Notes under the pieces: model-generated | The model's database searches: none | Told to the model about the DNA's origin: nothing | What the model saw: the letters and a program-made list of their open reading frames with translations, nothing else | Assembly: GCA_902497025.1 (NCBI GenBank) | Contig: CABVDJ010000009.1 | Location: 1 to 64,000, forward strand | Direction of reading: 5' to 3' | Length of the DNA: 64,000 bases | Origin: an uncultured Collinsella sp. | GTDB lineage: Bacteria; Actinomycetota; Coriobacteriia; Coriobacteriales; Coriobacteriaceae | Position numbers and translations under genes: made by a program | Part shown: positions 9,169 through 19,500 of the stretch, one piece after another | How positions within the stretch are numbered: position 1 is the first letter of the stretch | Layout of the letters: each line of letters starts with the position of its first letter

Positions 9169-9332
9169 ACGTGTCTCCTATCGGTTTCGACCTAAAGCCC
9201 AGCGCAGATGCTCGGGCAATATAAACAAACGTCGTTATGATATACCTACTGGCCTGCGAGATAAACCCCAAAATGAAGGCGTCGTGATGATGACCCCTTT
9301 GGTGCAAAGAGACCTGGCCTCAATGCACCAAG

Positions 9333-11516
9333 TTAGAACCAGAGGAAGTCGCTACGGGTGACGGTGGCGCCGATGGCGAAGGGCATGCAGGCGATGACCG
9401 GATACAGGTAGCGCATGTAAGTCGAGCCGTTGCACGGGCCAATCAGGCACACGGCGAGCACGCCCAACAGCGGCACCCAGATCGCCAGCGCACGCCATGA
9501 ATGACGACGCAGCAGGTAGACCACCACGGCGATCATGATCCACACATAGGTGGCCGAGCTCATGGTGAGCGAAATAAACGGGATGCGCTGCACCGCCACA
9601 CGGTACAGATTGATCAGGTGGTCGCACCAGCGCACCATGTTGCTGTCAACCGGATGGAAGTCGAAGTACTTGAGGTTGTCGGGACGCGCCATGATCTCGG
9701 CACTACGCGCCGTGCTGTAGACCCAGGCATCGCGCGCGCTCGGATAAAAATAACCATAGTAGTTATTGATAAGCGCCGAAATATAGCACTCGGGATCCTT
9801 CTTAAACATCTGAGCCCATACCTCAAAATAGGCATCGATGTCCTCCTGCGAGGCGTACTCGTTAAAGCAGTTCTTGACGGCATCGGACTTGTCGGGGTTG
9901 TAGCGGCGGCCCAGGTTCTCGTACTTGAGTACGCGATCGATCACGGCACGCTCTTCGTCGGTCACCGAACCGTCGCAAGGAGCCTCCACGATGGTGCCAT
10001 CCTCCTTAACCGTAGGGTTGACGCCCGAGTTGAGGCCGTCGTGCTTTTGGACGAAACGAGCCGTCTGCTGGAACGGAATCGAGAGGATTTCGCGCTTGGA
10101 GCCGGGCGTAATGTCGTGCGCCGGCATAAACACCTTGGTGAAGTACATGTTAGAGGCAAGGCAGAGCGCGAGCACCGCGAGAACGCCAACCCAGCGGAAA
10201 CGCGAGATGGCGCCCGAAGGCGCAGCACCAGTCTGCTTGGCTGCACGACGAGCCACATGCACGTCCCATACGCAAAACGCCGCCGCGATTACGCATGCCG
10301 CCAGGGGAAACACCAGGCCGCCGTTGCGCAGAAACGTGGAACCCATGGCGCCCAGAGCGAGCAACAGCCAGTCGTGGCGCGCAAAGAGCACGGGGGCTTT
10401 CTCGCCCGCTCGCTCGACATTGGCATCACGACGGGGCAAGCCACATGCCACGAGCTTGACGGTCTGTACCAGCAGCACCAAGAACGCGTCGGCAAAGAGC
10501 ACGTCTTTGGTGAGCAACGCCGCGTAGTTAGAGAACATCGGCATAAACGCGAAGAACAGCAGGATCGCACCGCGAACCGGCAGGCTCACGCCCAGTTTGC
10601 GCAGCGACGAAATGGAATAGGCCATGCAGGCGGCCGTGATGGCGAACTGAGCACAGGTGTAGATGGCAAGACCCGCGTTAGCGCTGTTGAACAGCGAAAG
10701 CCCCAGCTGGACGCACGAGCCAATAATGGCCGTGTGCACTACGGGATGATGCCCGTTGAGCAGCACGTTGGGGTTGAGTAGGCGCAGGTAGTCGCTCGTG
10801 CCATTGGGATAGTTGAACCACTGGCGAATCTGCGCGCCCGTATCTCCCATAAAAAGGCCAGGCAGCGAAGCGATGAGCGTGGGCGCCCAGGCGATCATAA
10901 GCACCAGGAAGGGCCCGGCAAAGGGATGGACCGAGAGCACGGCGTGAGTCACACGCCATACGCGGCCAAAGTGCGCCTCGGAAAACGGGATGCGTCGGGA
11001 GCTCAGCCAATCTAGACACTCAAAGACAAGGTAGAAGGCAACGACCGCCAAGAGCATCCAGCCCGCGCCGCCAATCCAGGCGCAGATGATGCGGGCTTTG
11101 TCACCAAGGACAATCTCGGCCGAGTCGGTGAGATCGTAGCTGCGGCCGAACACCATGCAGATGGCAAAGAACAGCGACGGCAGAATGATCGATGGACGCC
11201 AGGTGTCGCCACGGCCAAAGAACACGTAGCGAAACGGCAAGGTGAGCAGGCAGGCAAGTGCAAGCAGCATGACTGCGTCGGTATGGCCGGCAAACGAGAG
11301 GAGCACCTCGTAGCACACGTACAGCATGCCCGAGGCTTTGGGGTCAATCGCCAAGACTGCGTTGCTCGACACAGGGGCGGGATCGATGGAAAACGCCGTG
11401 GTCGCCAACAGCGCGAGCAAAAATGCGATGAGCGTCTGCTTGGCGGGGTAGCGCTTAAACCAGACGATGCGGGCAGCGTCGCGCGCAGCCGTTGTGGAGA
11501 GATCGGAATCCTTCAC
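9333..11516 (-). CDS. Large polytopic membrane protein (DUF6020-like)
   Basis: 727 residues with about a dozen hydrophobic segments, and a soluble part near residues 480-620 that is probably extracytoplasmic. The first loop pattern (GLFMGDTGAQIRQWFNYP, then LLNGHHPVVHT) resembles GT-C type membrane glycosyltransferases and the DUF6020 family: an acidic residue and a His pair in the first large outer loop. Such proteins are often tied to cell-surface glycan building, but no substrate can be named. The start is GTG at 11516 with AAAGG about 11 bases upstream. A family-I hairpin repeat lies only 21 bases upstream of the start, so it is inside the likely leader. Confidence 0.8.
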   Translation of the reverse strand: MKDSDLSTTAARDAARIVWFKRYPAKQTLIAFLLALLATTAFSIDPAPVSSNAVLAIDPKASGMLYVCYEVLLSFAGHTDAVMLLALACLLTLPFRYVFFGRGDTWRPSIILPSLFFAICMVFGRSYDLTDSAEIVLGDKARIICAWIGGAGWMLLAVVAFYLVFECLDWLSSRRIPFSEAHFGRVWRVTHAVLSVHPFAGPFLVLMIAWAPTLIASLPGLFMGDTGAQIRQWFNYPNGTSDYLRLLNPNVLLNGHHPVVHTAIIGSCVQLGLSLFNSANAGLAIYTCAQFAITAACMAYSISSLRKLGVSLPVRGAILLFFAFMPMFSNYAALLTKDVLFADAFLVLLVQTVKLVACGLPRRDANVERAGEKAPVLFARHDWLLLALGAMGSTFLRNGGLVFPLAACVIAAAFCVWDVHVARRAAKQTGAAPSGAISRFRWVGVLAVLALCLASNMYFTKVFMPAHDITPGSKREILSIPFQQTARFVQKHDGLNSGVNPTVKEDGTIVEAPCDGSVTDEERAVIDRVLKYENLGRRYNPDKSDAVKNCFNEYASQEDIDAYFEVWAQMFKKDPECYISALINNYYGYFYPSARDAWVYSTARSAEIMARPDNLKYFDFHPVDSNMVRWCDHLINLYRVAVQRIPFISLTMSSATYVWIMIAVVVYLLRRHSWRALAIWVPLLGVLAVCLIGPCNGSTYMRYLYPVIACMPFAIGATVTRSDFLWF

Positions 11517-11536
11517 AGTCCAAAGAGCCTTTCTAG

Positions 11537-11590
11537 AAACCTGCCAAAAAGGGACAGGTTTATTTTGGCAGGTTTTATCTGGGGAAACGT
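11537..11590 (+). repeat. Family-I GGGACAGG hairpin repeat, copy 2
   Basis: Arms 11538-11549 and 11563-11574 are a perfect 12-bp pair (AACCTGCCAAAA), loop AGGGACAGGTTTA, then tail TTATCTGGGGAAACG. The best-preserved copy in the window. It lies just upstream of the DUF6020-like gene, which runs the other way. Confidence 0.85.
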
Positions 11591-11620
11591 TACGGTTCTG
11601 TCATCGTTGCCCAGTGAATC

Positions 11621-11649
11621 ACCACAAAGGTGCCTGTCCCCTTTGTGGT
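11621..11649 (-). repeat. Family-II GGGGACAGG hairpin repeat, copy 1
   Basis: Perfect 10-bp arms 11621-11630 and 11640-11649 (ACCACAAAGG) with a 9-base loop (TGCCTGTCC on the plus strand, GGACAGGCA on the minus). It begins two bases beyond the lgt stop codon. The same loop and a longer version of the same arms recur at 35.4 kb. Confidence 0.8.
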
Positions 11650-11651
11650 AG

Positions 11652-12473
11652 TTAGGCGTCGAGGTAGATGCGCTGGGGCCGGTTGCGGCGACGAGCAAAG
11701 ATGATGAGCGCCAGGCCCGCGATTACGAGCGGCAGGCTCAGCAGCTGGCCCATGGTGATGACGCCGCCAAGCAGATAGCCCAGCTGGGCATCGGGCACGC
11801 GCACAAACTCAATGAGGAAGCGGACGATGCCGTAACCCATCACAAACACGCCCATAAACGTGCCTTGGGGCAGTAGCGGCTTTTTGCGGCTGAGCACCTG
11901 CAGAATGCAAAAGAGCACGATGCCCTCAAGAAATGCCTCGTAGAGCTGGGAGGGGTGACGCGGCATATCGCCCGCGGTGCCACCGAAGACCACGCCCCAG
12001 GGCAGATCGGTCGGCTTGCCCCACAGCTCACCGTTGACAAAGTTGGCACAACGGCCCAAGCACAAGGCCAGCGGCGCGCCTATGACGGCAAGGTCTGCCA
12101 AAGTCCAGGCATCGAGCTTATACATGCGGCACACGAGCACGCCGCCGATGATGCCGCCCACCAGGCCGCCATGGAAACTCATGCCGCCCTCGTTGGTGGC
12201 AAAGATCTCGAGCGGGTGCGCCCAGTAGTAGCCATCACCGTAAAAGACGACGTAGAACAGGCGCGCACCGATAATGAGGCCAAAGACCACGCCGACCACG
12301 ACACTCGTCAGGTCATCAATCGTGATGTTAAAGCCCCAGCGACGCTGCGTGCGGTACATGACGACCGCCGTGAGCAGAGCGCCAACCACGTAGGCCAGGC
12401 CGTACCAGTAGATGGTGATGGGGCCCGCCGAGATCGCGACAGGATCAAGCATATGGTAGAAGTCGTTGAGCAT
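11652..12473 (-). CDS. lgt: Prolipoprotein diacylglyceryl transferase
   Basis: Integral membrane enzyme that moves diacylglycerol from phosphatidylglycerol to the lipobox cysteine of prelipoproteins. 273 residues, about seven membrane helices. Seen: ITIYWYGLAYVVG near the N terminus, MSFHGGLVGGIIGG (the conserved HGG) and the Lgt signature GRCANFVNGELWG, in which the usual Gly before Asn-Phe is Ala. The start at 12473 has AGGAGGG upstream; the longer frame (20 more codons) has no such site. It would serve lipoproteins such as the amino-acid binding protein at 35.8 kb. Two hairpin repeats follow the stop. Confidence 0.95.
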   Translation of the reverse strand: MLNDFYHMLDPVAISAGPITIYWYGLAYVVGALLTAVVMYRTQRRWGFNITIDDLTSVVVGVVFGLIIGARLFYVVFYGDGYYWAHPLEIFATNEGGMSFHGGLVGGIIGGVLVCRMYKLDAWTLADLAVIGAPLALCLGRCANFVNGELWGKPTDLPWGVVFGGTAGDMPRHPSQLYEAFLEGIVLFCILQVLSRKKPLLPQGTFMGVFVMGYGIVRFLIEFVRVPDAQLGYLLGGVITMGQLLSLPLVIAGLALIIFARRRNRPQRIYLDA

Positions 12474-12498
12474 GTCGACCCTCCTACTCCCTACATAC

Positions 12499-12537
12499 AA
12501 ATGCGGCCGCGGGCCTTGCGCTCGCAGCCGCATATTT
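12499..12537 (-). terminator. Possible terminator of the NifU-type gene
   Basis: ATGCGGC (12501-12507) pairs with GCCGCAT (12527-12533), extended by A/T pairs outside; T-rich on the minus strand. Short stem, so moderate support. Confidence 0.45.
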
Positions 12538-12582
12538 GGGCGTAACGTCTATGCGGAGTATGCCGTCCGCAGCTTTCGCATC

Positions 12583-12861
12583 TTAGAACGGCGCGTACTC
12601 GTCGTACAGGTCCTCGGCCTCGCCGGAGGCATTGACCTGCTCAACGCGGGTAACGCCGGGCACATGCTCCTTCAGGATACGCTCAATGCCCATGGACAGG
12701 GTCAGCGAGCTCATGGGGCAGCCGGCGCAGGCGCCCTGCAGTTCCAGTTTGACGACGCCCTCGTCGTCAACGCCCACATACTCCATATCGCCGCCATCGG
12801 CCTGCAGGTTGGGGCGAATCTCTTCAAGAACCTTCTTAAGCAGCTCTTCGTTAACAGCCAC
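12583..12861 (-). CDS. NifU C-terminal domain Fe-S scaffold protein
   Basis: 92-residue protein consisting of just the NifU/Nfu C-terminal domain: VLEEIRPNLQADGGDMEYVG, then the CxxC pair (Cys45, Cys48 in GACAGCPMS) that binds a bridging [4Fe-4S] cluster between two monomers. It delivers Fe-S clusters to client proteins in the cytoplasm. The start codon is GTG at 12861 with AAAGGAG upstream. A stand-alone gene between dCMP deaminase and lgt. Likely clients here include the radical SAM protein and the large activase. Confidence 0.93.
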   Translation of the reverse strand: MAVNEELLKKVLEEIRPNLQADGGDMEYVGVDDEGVVKLELQGACAGCPMSSLTLSMGIERILKEHVPGVTRVEQVNASGEAEDLYDEYAPF

Positions 12862-13032
12862 AGGGGCTCCTTTCTCACAATAACGCGGGCGCGCCCGCGG
12901 ACAGAAGCTATGTTACTACAGCCATGTACCCGCTCACGAGCCGTCCATGCGCGCAGACGCGACTTTCACGAGTAGTCAATTTGGGACGGGGCTCTTTGAG
13001 CTGCGTTCGTCGTCAGATAGCGACAACGCATA

Positions 13033-13557
13033 TTACTGTCGAGCCTGTCCCCCGGTACCAATCTGAACATCGACGATGACCTGGCGGTAGCTGATGCCGC
13101 AAGAGTCAAGAATGCGGCGGCTGATACGGCCATCATCGGTGTCGGCGTACTTGTTGTCCAGGTAGACAACCTCGCCCACGCCCACCTGCGCCAAAATCTT
13201 GGCGCAGTCGTGGCACGGAAACAGCGTGACGTAGACCGTGGAACCCTCGAGGTCCTTGAGCGAACCACGGTAGTTGAGCACGGCGTTGGCCTCGGCGTGG
13301 ACCACGTAGTTGTGCTTGTCCTGCAGCGGGTCGTCGCTCGTACCCCACGGGAAAAAGTCGTCGTTGAGCGCCGAGGGCGTACCGTTGTAGCCCACCGAAA
13401 GGATGCGGTGGTTGGTGCTGGCGATGCACGCACCCACCTGCGTGTTGGGGTCCTTGCTGCGGCGCTGCGCGGCGATGGCCACGCTCATAAAAAACTCGTC
13501 CCAGCTAATAACGTCGCGGCGCTTGCCCGACGCGGTTTGATGAAGATCGTCCGACAT
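13033..13557 (-). CDS. Deoxycytidylate (dCMP) deaminase
   Basis: Zinc-dependent deaminase converting dCMP to dUMP for dTMP synthesis. 174 residues from the ATG at 13557, which has GGAGGTG upstream (a longer frame exists but lacks a site). Zinc ligands are visible: HAEAN (His88, Glu90) and PCHDC (Cys115, Cys118). GYNGTP and the DPNTQVG segment are family-typical. The C-terminal ~20 residues (IVDVQIGTGGQARQ) go slightly beyond the core. It could in principle be a ComE-like deaminase; the HAEAN/PCHDC spacing and length favour dCMP deaminase. Confidence 0.92.
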   Translation of the reverse strand: MSDDLHQTASGKRRDVISWDEFFMSVAIAAQRRSKDPNTQVGACIASTNHRILSVGYNGTPSALNDDFFPWGTSDDPLQDKHNYVVHAEANAVLNYRGSLKDLEGSTVYVTLFPCHDCAKILAQVGVGEVVYLDNKYADTDDGRISRRILDSCGISYRQVIVDVQIGTGGQARQ

Positions 13558-13640
13558 GGCAGACACCTCCGAAATCGCAATAGTTTGACCCATTGTAGCA
13601 GGTGGAAGGTGGAGACGTTTTTGTCCCACCGCCCTCATCG

Positions 13641-14492
13641 CTACGCGCGGCGGGGCTTTTGGTTGATGCGGTAGAGCTCGGCGAGTCCTCGCAACGTCAG
13701 CGCGTCGTCGACCGTCAGGCTGTGACCGACCAGCGACGCGAGTGCCTCAGCGTCGTCGCCGGTAATGACGATGGGCACGTCGCACTCCCCCGCGGCCTTG
13801 GTCGCGCGCATCTCGGCGAGCACCATGTCGAGCATGCCGTCGATGCGGGCCACCTCGCCCAAGACCACGCCCGAGCGCATGGCCTCGCGCGTGTTGCGGC
13901 CGATGACGTGCGTTGGCGCCGAAGGCTCAACCTGCGGCAGGCGCGCCGCAGCAGCCGAAAGCGAGCGGGCGCCGAGCGCCAGACCCGGCGCGATGACGCC
14001 GCCCACAAAGGTACCGTGCGCGTCGATGACCTCGATATTGGTCGTCGTACCCAGGTCGATCACGATACAGGGAGAGCCGTAGACGGCGCGTGCCGCCACG
14101 GCATCGGCGATGCGGTCGGGGCCGATCTCGGCCGGGTCGTCGTAGTGCACGGGCATGCCGGTCTTGAGGCCCGGCCCCACGGTGAGCACGCGCCCCGTAC
14201 AAGTGCGGGAAAGCGCCGTCTTCCACGGGCGCTCGAGCGCCGGCACCACGCAGCTCAGCACAGCAGCCGCGGGCACAAGCGCACCCGGCATGCCCGCATC
14301 GGCCGCCAGTGCAGCCATGACCTGAGCGAGACGCATACGCGCTTCGTCGGCCGTAATGCTCGATGGCGTCGTGATCTCGCACGTCGCAAGCGGACATTCC
14401 TGCGCCGCGGCCGAATCCTCGGCAAACAGGCCAAAGCGAATGAACGTGTTGCCCACGTCGACCGTCAATATATATGCGCACCCATTAAGCAT
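13641..14492 (-). CDS. coaX: Type III pantothenate kinase
   Basis: Catalyses the first step of coenzyme A synthesis; the type III form needs a monovalent cation and is not inhibited by CoA. 283 residues from the ATG at 14492, preceded by AAAGGAG. ASKHA-fold motifs: DVGNTFIRFGLF (phosphate loop), GPGLKTGMP, GPDRIADAVAA and DLGTTTNIEV (the usual DxGTA(T) motif, here TTT), then GGVIAPGLALGARSL. It is divergent from the OPT transporter gene. No other CoA gene is nearby. Confidence 0.94.
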   Translation of the reverse strand: MLNGCAYILTVDVGNTFIRFGLFAEDSAAAQECPLATCEITTPSSITADEARMRLAQVMAALAADAGMPGALVPAAAVLSCVVPALERPWKTALSRTCTGRVLTVGPGLKTGMPVHYDDPAEIGPDRIADAVAARAVYGSPCIVIDLGTTTNIEVIDAHGTFVGGVIAPGLALGARSLSAAAARLPQVEPSAPTHVIGRNTREAMRSGVVLGEVARIDGMLDMVLAEMRATKAAGECDVPIVITGDDAEALASLVGHSLTVDDALTLRGLAELYRINQKPRRA

Positions 14493-14683
14493 CGTCGGCG
14501 CTCCTTTCGTCTGCCCAGCAGTATATCGCCTACCTAAACCAGTCATCCCAAAATGACTAGCTTGCGGCTATACTGGTGCGCGGTCGCGCGCGAGCTCACG
14601 CGGCGGCCCTTGGTAACCCGACTTCCCGCGCCGTATCCGTAGCGGCGCTCCCGGGGGAGCGGATATACGCAAAGGAGTTTTAT

Positions 14684-16384
14684 ATGAGCAATCCCTTGAA
14701 CCGCGCTTCGATGCGCGGGCAACTCACGCTGCGCGGCGTCGTCATCGGCGTCCTTGGCTGCGTGATCATCACAGCAAGCTCGGCCTACACCGCCCTCAAG
14801 ATGGGCGCACTCCCCTGGCCGATCGTCTTCGCTGCCGTCATCTCGCTGTTCTTCCTTAAGCTCATGGGCAACGCCAGCCTCAACGAGGCAAACGTCACCC
14901 ACACCATCATGTCCGCAGGCGCCATGGTCGCCGGCGGTCTGGCGTTTACCATCCCGGGCGCCTGGATGCTGGGCTATGCCGACCAGATCAGCTGGCTCGA
15001 CATGTTTATCGTGGCACTCGCCGGCACCATCCTGGGCCTGCTGGCCACCGCGCTCATCCACCGTCACTTTATCGTGGATGCCGCGTTGGAGTTCCCCACC
15101 GGCAACGCCGCAGCTCAGACCCTGCGCGCCACCGAGGCCGGCGGCAAGACCGGCAAGCAGCTCTTTGGCTCTATGGCCATCGCAGGCATCTACAGCGTGC
15201 TGCGCGACGCCCTGGGCGTGGTACCCAGCATGCTATGCACGCTCAACATCCCCGGCGTGACCTTTGGCATCTACAACTCGCCCATGCTGCTCTCCGTCGG
15301 CTTCCTCGTGGGATTCGCCCCGGTCGCCTTCTGGTTTGCCGGCGCCCTGCTGGGCAACTTTGGCATCATCGTGGGCGGCACCGCTGCCGGTCTATTCGAC
15401 GTTGTGACTGCGCAGGGCATTGTTAAGTCCCTGGGCATGGGCCTCATGATGGGCTTTGGCGTCGCCGTCGTCCTCAAGGACATCCTGCCGCAGGTCGCCG
15501 GCATCGTCCGCGGTCTTGCCGCCGACAGCTCCACCGACACCGATGAGCAGTCGCTCATCTCGGGCTCGCTTAAGCTCGACGCCGGCATCATCGGCCTGGG
15601 CGCTGCCGCCATCGCCGTGATCATCGCCATCGTGCTTGACCTTGGCCCCGTTCCGGCCGTCATCGTGACGCTGTTCACCTTTGTCACCACCATCATGAGC
15701 GCACAGAGCTGCGGCCAGACGGGCATCGACCCCATGGAGATCTTTGGCCTCATCGTTATGCTCATCGTGGCTGCCTTTGCACAGATCGCGCAGGTCAAAC
15801 TGTTCTTTATCGCCGGCATCGTAGCCGTGGCGTGCGGCCTTGCGGGCGACGTCATGAACGACTTCAAGGCCGGCGCCGTGCTGGGCACCAACCCGCGTGC
15901 GCAGTGGATCGGCCAAGCCATCGGCGGCATCGTGGGCGCCCTGGTCGCCGCCGCCGTCATGGTCGCGCTCGTCACCGCCTATGGCCCGGACGCCTTTGGC
16001 CCCGACAAGAGCTTTGTTGCCGCGCAGGCAAGCGTTGTCGCCACCATGGTCTCGGGCATCCCGAGCGTGCCGTGGTTCGTTGGCGGCTTTATCGCCGGCA
16101 TCGTCATGTACTGGCTCGGCATTCCGGCCATGATCGGCCTGGGCGTGTACCTGCCGTTCTATATGTCACTCACGGCATTCCTGGGCTCCTGCGTCAAGCT
16201 CGCCTACGACAAGTGGTCCGCCCACCGCGACGCCACCGCTGGTCTTTCTGACGAGGAGAGAGCTGCCAAGGACGCCGCCTTCCAGGAGCAGGGTCTGGTC
16301 GTTGCCAGCGGTCTGCTCGGCGGCGAGTCCATCGTCGGCGTTATCCTGGCGTTTGTCTCCGTGGGCTTAAGCCTGCTGGGCTAA
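14684..16384 (+). CDS. OPT family oligopeptide transporter
   Basis: 566-residue integral membrane protein with about 14-16 hydrophobic segments. It starts MSNPLNRASMRGQLTLRG, followed by SSAYTALKMGALPWPIVFAA, LEFPTGNAAAQTLRATEAGGK and GLMMGFGVAVVLKDILPQ, the pattern of prokaryotic OPT transporters that import peptides or peptide-like metal chelates, probably with protons. AAAGGAG precedes the ATG at 14684; the earlier in-frame ATG at 14576 has no site. A strong terminator follows. A peptide importer fits the peptidases in this window (M20, M18) and a peptide-fermenting lifestyle; that link is inference. Confidence 0.93.
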   Translation: MSNPLNRASMRGQLTLRGVVIGVLGCVIITASSAYTALKMGALPWPIVFAAVISLFFLKLMGNASLNEANVTHTIMSAGAMVAGGLAFTIPGAWMLGYADQISWLDMFIVALAGTILGLLATALIHRHFIVDAALEFPTGNAAAQTLRATEAGGKTGKQLFGSMAIAGIYSVLRDALGVVPSMLCTLNIPGVTFGIYNSPMLLSVGFLVGFAPVAFWFAGALLGNFGIIVGGTAAGLFDVVTAQGIVKSLGMGLMMGFGVAVVLKDILPQVAGIVRGLAADSSTDTDEQSLISGSLKLDAGIIGLGAAAIAVIIAIVLDLGPVPAVIVTLFTFVTTIMSAQSCGQTGIDPMEIFGLIVMLIVAAFAQIAQVKLFFIAGIVAVACGLAGDVMNDFKAGAVLGTNPRAQWIGQAIGGIVGALVAAAVMVALVTAYGPDAFGPDKSFVAAQASVVATMVSGIPSVPWFVGGFIAGIVMYWLGIPAMIGLGVYLPFYMSLTAFLGSCVKLAYDKWSAHRDATAGLSDEERAAKDAAFQEQGLVVASGLLGGESIVGVILAFVSVGLSLLG

Positions 16385-16425
16385 GCTGAGCAGCTGCTCG
16401 ACAGCAACCATATTGCCTACGGCTT

Positions 16426-16465
16426 GCCCGGTCGGTAGCTTTCGCGGCTACCGACCGGGCTTTTT
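16426..16465 (+). terminator. Terminator of the OPT transporter gene
   Basis: Perfect 14-bp stem 16426-16439 with 16447-16460 (GCCCGGTCGGTAGC), 7-base loop, then TTTTT. Textbook intrinsic terminator. Confidence 0.95.
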
Positions 16466-16483
16466 GATATCGAAACAAAGAAA

Positions 16484-16516
16484 GGCCGGCGCGCTGCGTT
16501 TAACAGCGCGCCGGCC
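16484..16516 (-). terminator. Terminator of the surface-protein gene
   Basis: Perfect 13-bp stem 16484-16496 with 16504-16516 (GGCCGGCGCGCTG), followed on the minus strand by TTTCTTTG. Serves the minus-strand surface-protein gene. Confidence 0.85.
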
Positions 16517-16585
16517 TTATCGGTTAAGCTATCGAAGCGTTCCTGCTATGAACCGAAGTTCGTTGCAGAATCTACGCCCGGATCG

Positions 16586-19500
16586 CTACATGTGCTTGCG
16601 ACGACGATCACCCAGCGTCACGCCCGCGGCCACGAGCGTAATACCGCCGATGACGAAGACCTCACCTGCAAGCGCGGAGGTATCACCCGTCTGGGCAAGC
16701 GCGCCGTCCGTGGCCTTCTTCTTGGCGATAGGAGCCTTTGCAGCTGCCTGCGTGACCTGGGGCTTGGCCTGCGGCTTGGTCTGCGGCTCGGCCTTGGGGT
16801 GGTACTTGTCGTACTCGGCCTGTGCGGCAGCCAGTGCGTCCTTGGCATCGCCAAGCTCAGCAAGCGCGGCGGCATAGGCGTCGTTGGCATCGGACAGCTT
16901 GGCATCGGCATCGCTCAGAGCAGCCTTGAGACCAGCGGCGGCATCGACGGCAGCCTTATAGCGAGCGTAGGCAGCGTTAAGCTTGACCAGCTTCTCGTTG
17001 CCCGTCGTGCCCGCGGCAAGGGATGCCTTGTGGTCGACAGCCTCAAGATCGGCCTTGAGTGCCTCGTCGTTGGCAAGCTCGGCCTTGGCCTTGACGATAT
17101 CGAGGTTCGCATCGACGACGGCCTCGTTAGCGGCCTCGAGCTGCTTTTGAGCATCGGTGACGCCGGCGACGGCGGCGTCATAGGCGACCTTGGCGTCGTC
17201 GACCGCTTTCTGGGCCCCAGCGAAGCGCTCGAAAGCCTTGTTCGCGGTGGCCAGCTCGCCCTCGGCAGCCTTGGCCTTGGCCTGCGCGTCGGACACAGCC
17301 TGCGCCTTGGCGGCAACCGCCTGCTTGGCGTCCGAAAGAGCAGTCGCGGCCTGGACATCTGCGGCCTGGGCCTTGTCTACACCAGCCTGGGCGGCATCGT
17401 CGGTCTTCTTTGCCTCGTCAAGCGAGCCCTGCTTGTTCGCAAGGTCCGCATTGGCAGCATCGCGCTTGGCGGTAAGGTCCTTGACCGAAGCGGTAGCGTT
17501 GTCATACGCCTCATTGGCCTGATCGGACTTTGCCTTGGCGGCATCGCGGGCGCTGCGAGCCTTCGCCTTGTGAGCAGCGGCATCGGCTGCCTTCATCTTG
17601 CTGTCAGCAAGCGTGGCGTTTGCCTTATCGAGAGCTGCCTGGGCAGTAGCGGCCTCGCTCTTGGCGGCGTCGAGCTTGGTCTTGGGCGTCTTGACGTCGA
17701 TACCCTTGAGTTTGGCTTCGGCGGCGTCGTATGCCGTCTTCGCGGCGGCGGTGCCGGACTTGGCCTTCTCGTACTCACCCTTGGCGGTGTTCACGTTCGT
17801 GTCAGCCGCGGTATAGGCATCGCGTGCGGAATCCTTTTTATTGACGGCAGCGTAGTAGGCATTGCTGGTCGAACCGTAATTCTTCTGCGCCTCTGCCAGC
17901 TTATTCTGTAGCTGCTTCAGCTGCTCCTTCTGCTCCTGCGTGCCGCCTGCGTTGTAGGCGGAATCGATGTAGTCGTTGAGGAGCTTCTTGAACTCGGAGA
18001 CAGTGAAATCGGCCTGCGTGTCATCATCGCTGTAATCGAAGATGGTTACCTCGGAATCGGTGTTCTTACCGCTACCGGTTGCAATGCCGATTGCCCTCGT
18101 AGAGGAATCGATAATGTTGAGATAATGCCCACACTCACGGGAGATACTGGCATAGTTCTGGTAGATGTAGTAGGCGTCGTATCGATGGCTGCCGAGGTCG
18201 TCGCCATACTGCTCGACGTACTTATCGAATTTCTCCTTTTCCTGAGTATAGAGACCGGTGTATGGCCAGCCGAGTGTATCCTCGGTCTCGCCGCCGGTAT
18301 ATGCGCCGCCTCCACCGGCAAGATTTTCGCCGTTGTCGAAGTAGCAGTTCGAGTGTCCCCAGATGTTCGATGAATATGATGTATTAAGGGCGGCTGCCGC
18401 AGTCATACGGAGGCTGACGCTAAGTGCAGACTGACCGTTCGCCTTGCGGAGGTTGTTCTGGGTGTCGAGATATGTCAGGGCGTTGCGCATCTGCTCCAAG
18501 GAAAGCGGATTGGTGTCGCGAGACATGTCCTGATCGACGTAATTGTCATACCACTCGGCTTTATCGTCTGCGCCGGTCAGCATCGATACAGCGTCCTGGG
18601 CATTCTTCTTCTGCGTGGCTGTGAACTGGCTGCCGCCGATGATGTAGTTCATGAAGCCGAACATACCCTGGCTGATGACATTCTGGTCTACGGTCATGTT
18701 CGACTTGAGGTCGGCAATCTGCTGGTTAAGCTTGTCGACTTCAGCGCTCGCGGCATCATAAGCGCTCTTTGCCGATGTAACTTCGGCGCAAATTGCATCG
18801 TATTCAGCACGCTTCTGCTGACGGACCTCGACGAGTCGGTCGTACTCCGCCTTCTTGTCTGCCTCGGTCTGCTGGGCCTGCTCGTATGCCGACTTCGCGG
18901 TGTCACGCTTACTGGCCGCGTCCTTGTACTCCTTGTTTGCCGCATCGTATGCAGACTGGGCAGATGCCACGGCAGCGTTGGCGGCGTTGGCCTTCTCCTG
19001 CGCGGCGGTGACGGTAGTCTGCGCAGCCTGCAGGTTCGCCTGTGCGGTGGCGTCTGCAGTCGTCGCGGCTTCGAGCGCGTCCTGCGCGGTCTTGAGCTCA
19101 CCAGCAGCAGCGTTCTTGGCGGCCTCAAGCGCACTCAGGTCGACACCCGTACCCGAGACGGCAGCATCGAGCGCGGCCTGCGCCTGGTTGAGCTTCTGTT
19201 GGGCGTTATCGCGCGCGGTGGTTGCGGCTGCGAGGGCAGCGGCAGTCTCCTGCTTCTTGGCCTGGGCGGAAGTCAGAGCGGCCTCGGTATTCTGCTTTTC
19301 CTGCTGGGCACTGGCCTCGGCTGCTTTGGCCTGGTCCAGATTAGCCTGCGCGGTAACAACGGCCTTGTTGGCAGCGTCGAGCTTGGCCTGCGCGTCCTCG
19401 ACGGCCTTCTTGGCGGCCTCGTACTCGTCCATACCCATGGCATCGAGCTTGGCCTGTGCATCGTCGAGGGCCTTCTTGGCCTCGTCCTGCTTTGCCTTGG

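Noticed and set aside
12886..12899. GCGGGCGCGCCCGC palindrome ahead of the NifU-type gene as an operator
   Set aside because: Pure GC palindromes of this length arise easily in this DNA; no second copy or promoter context supports it.
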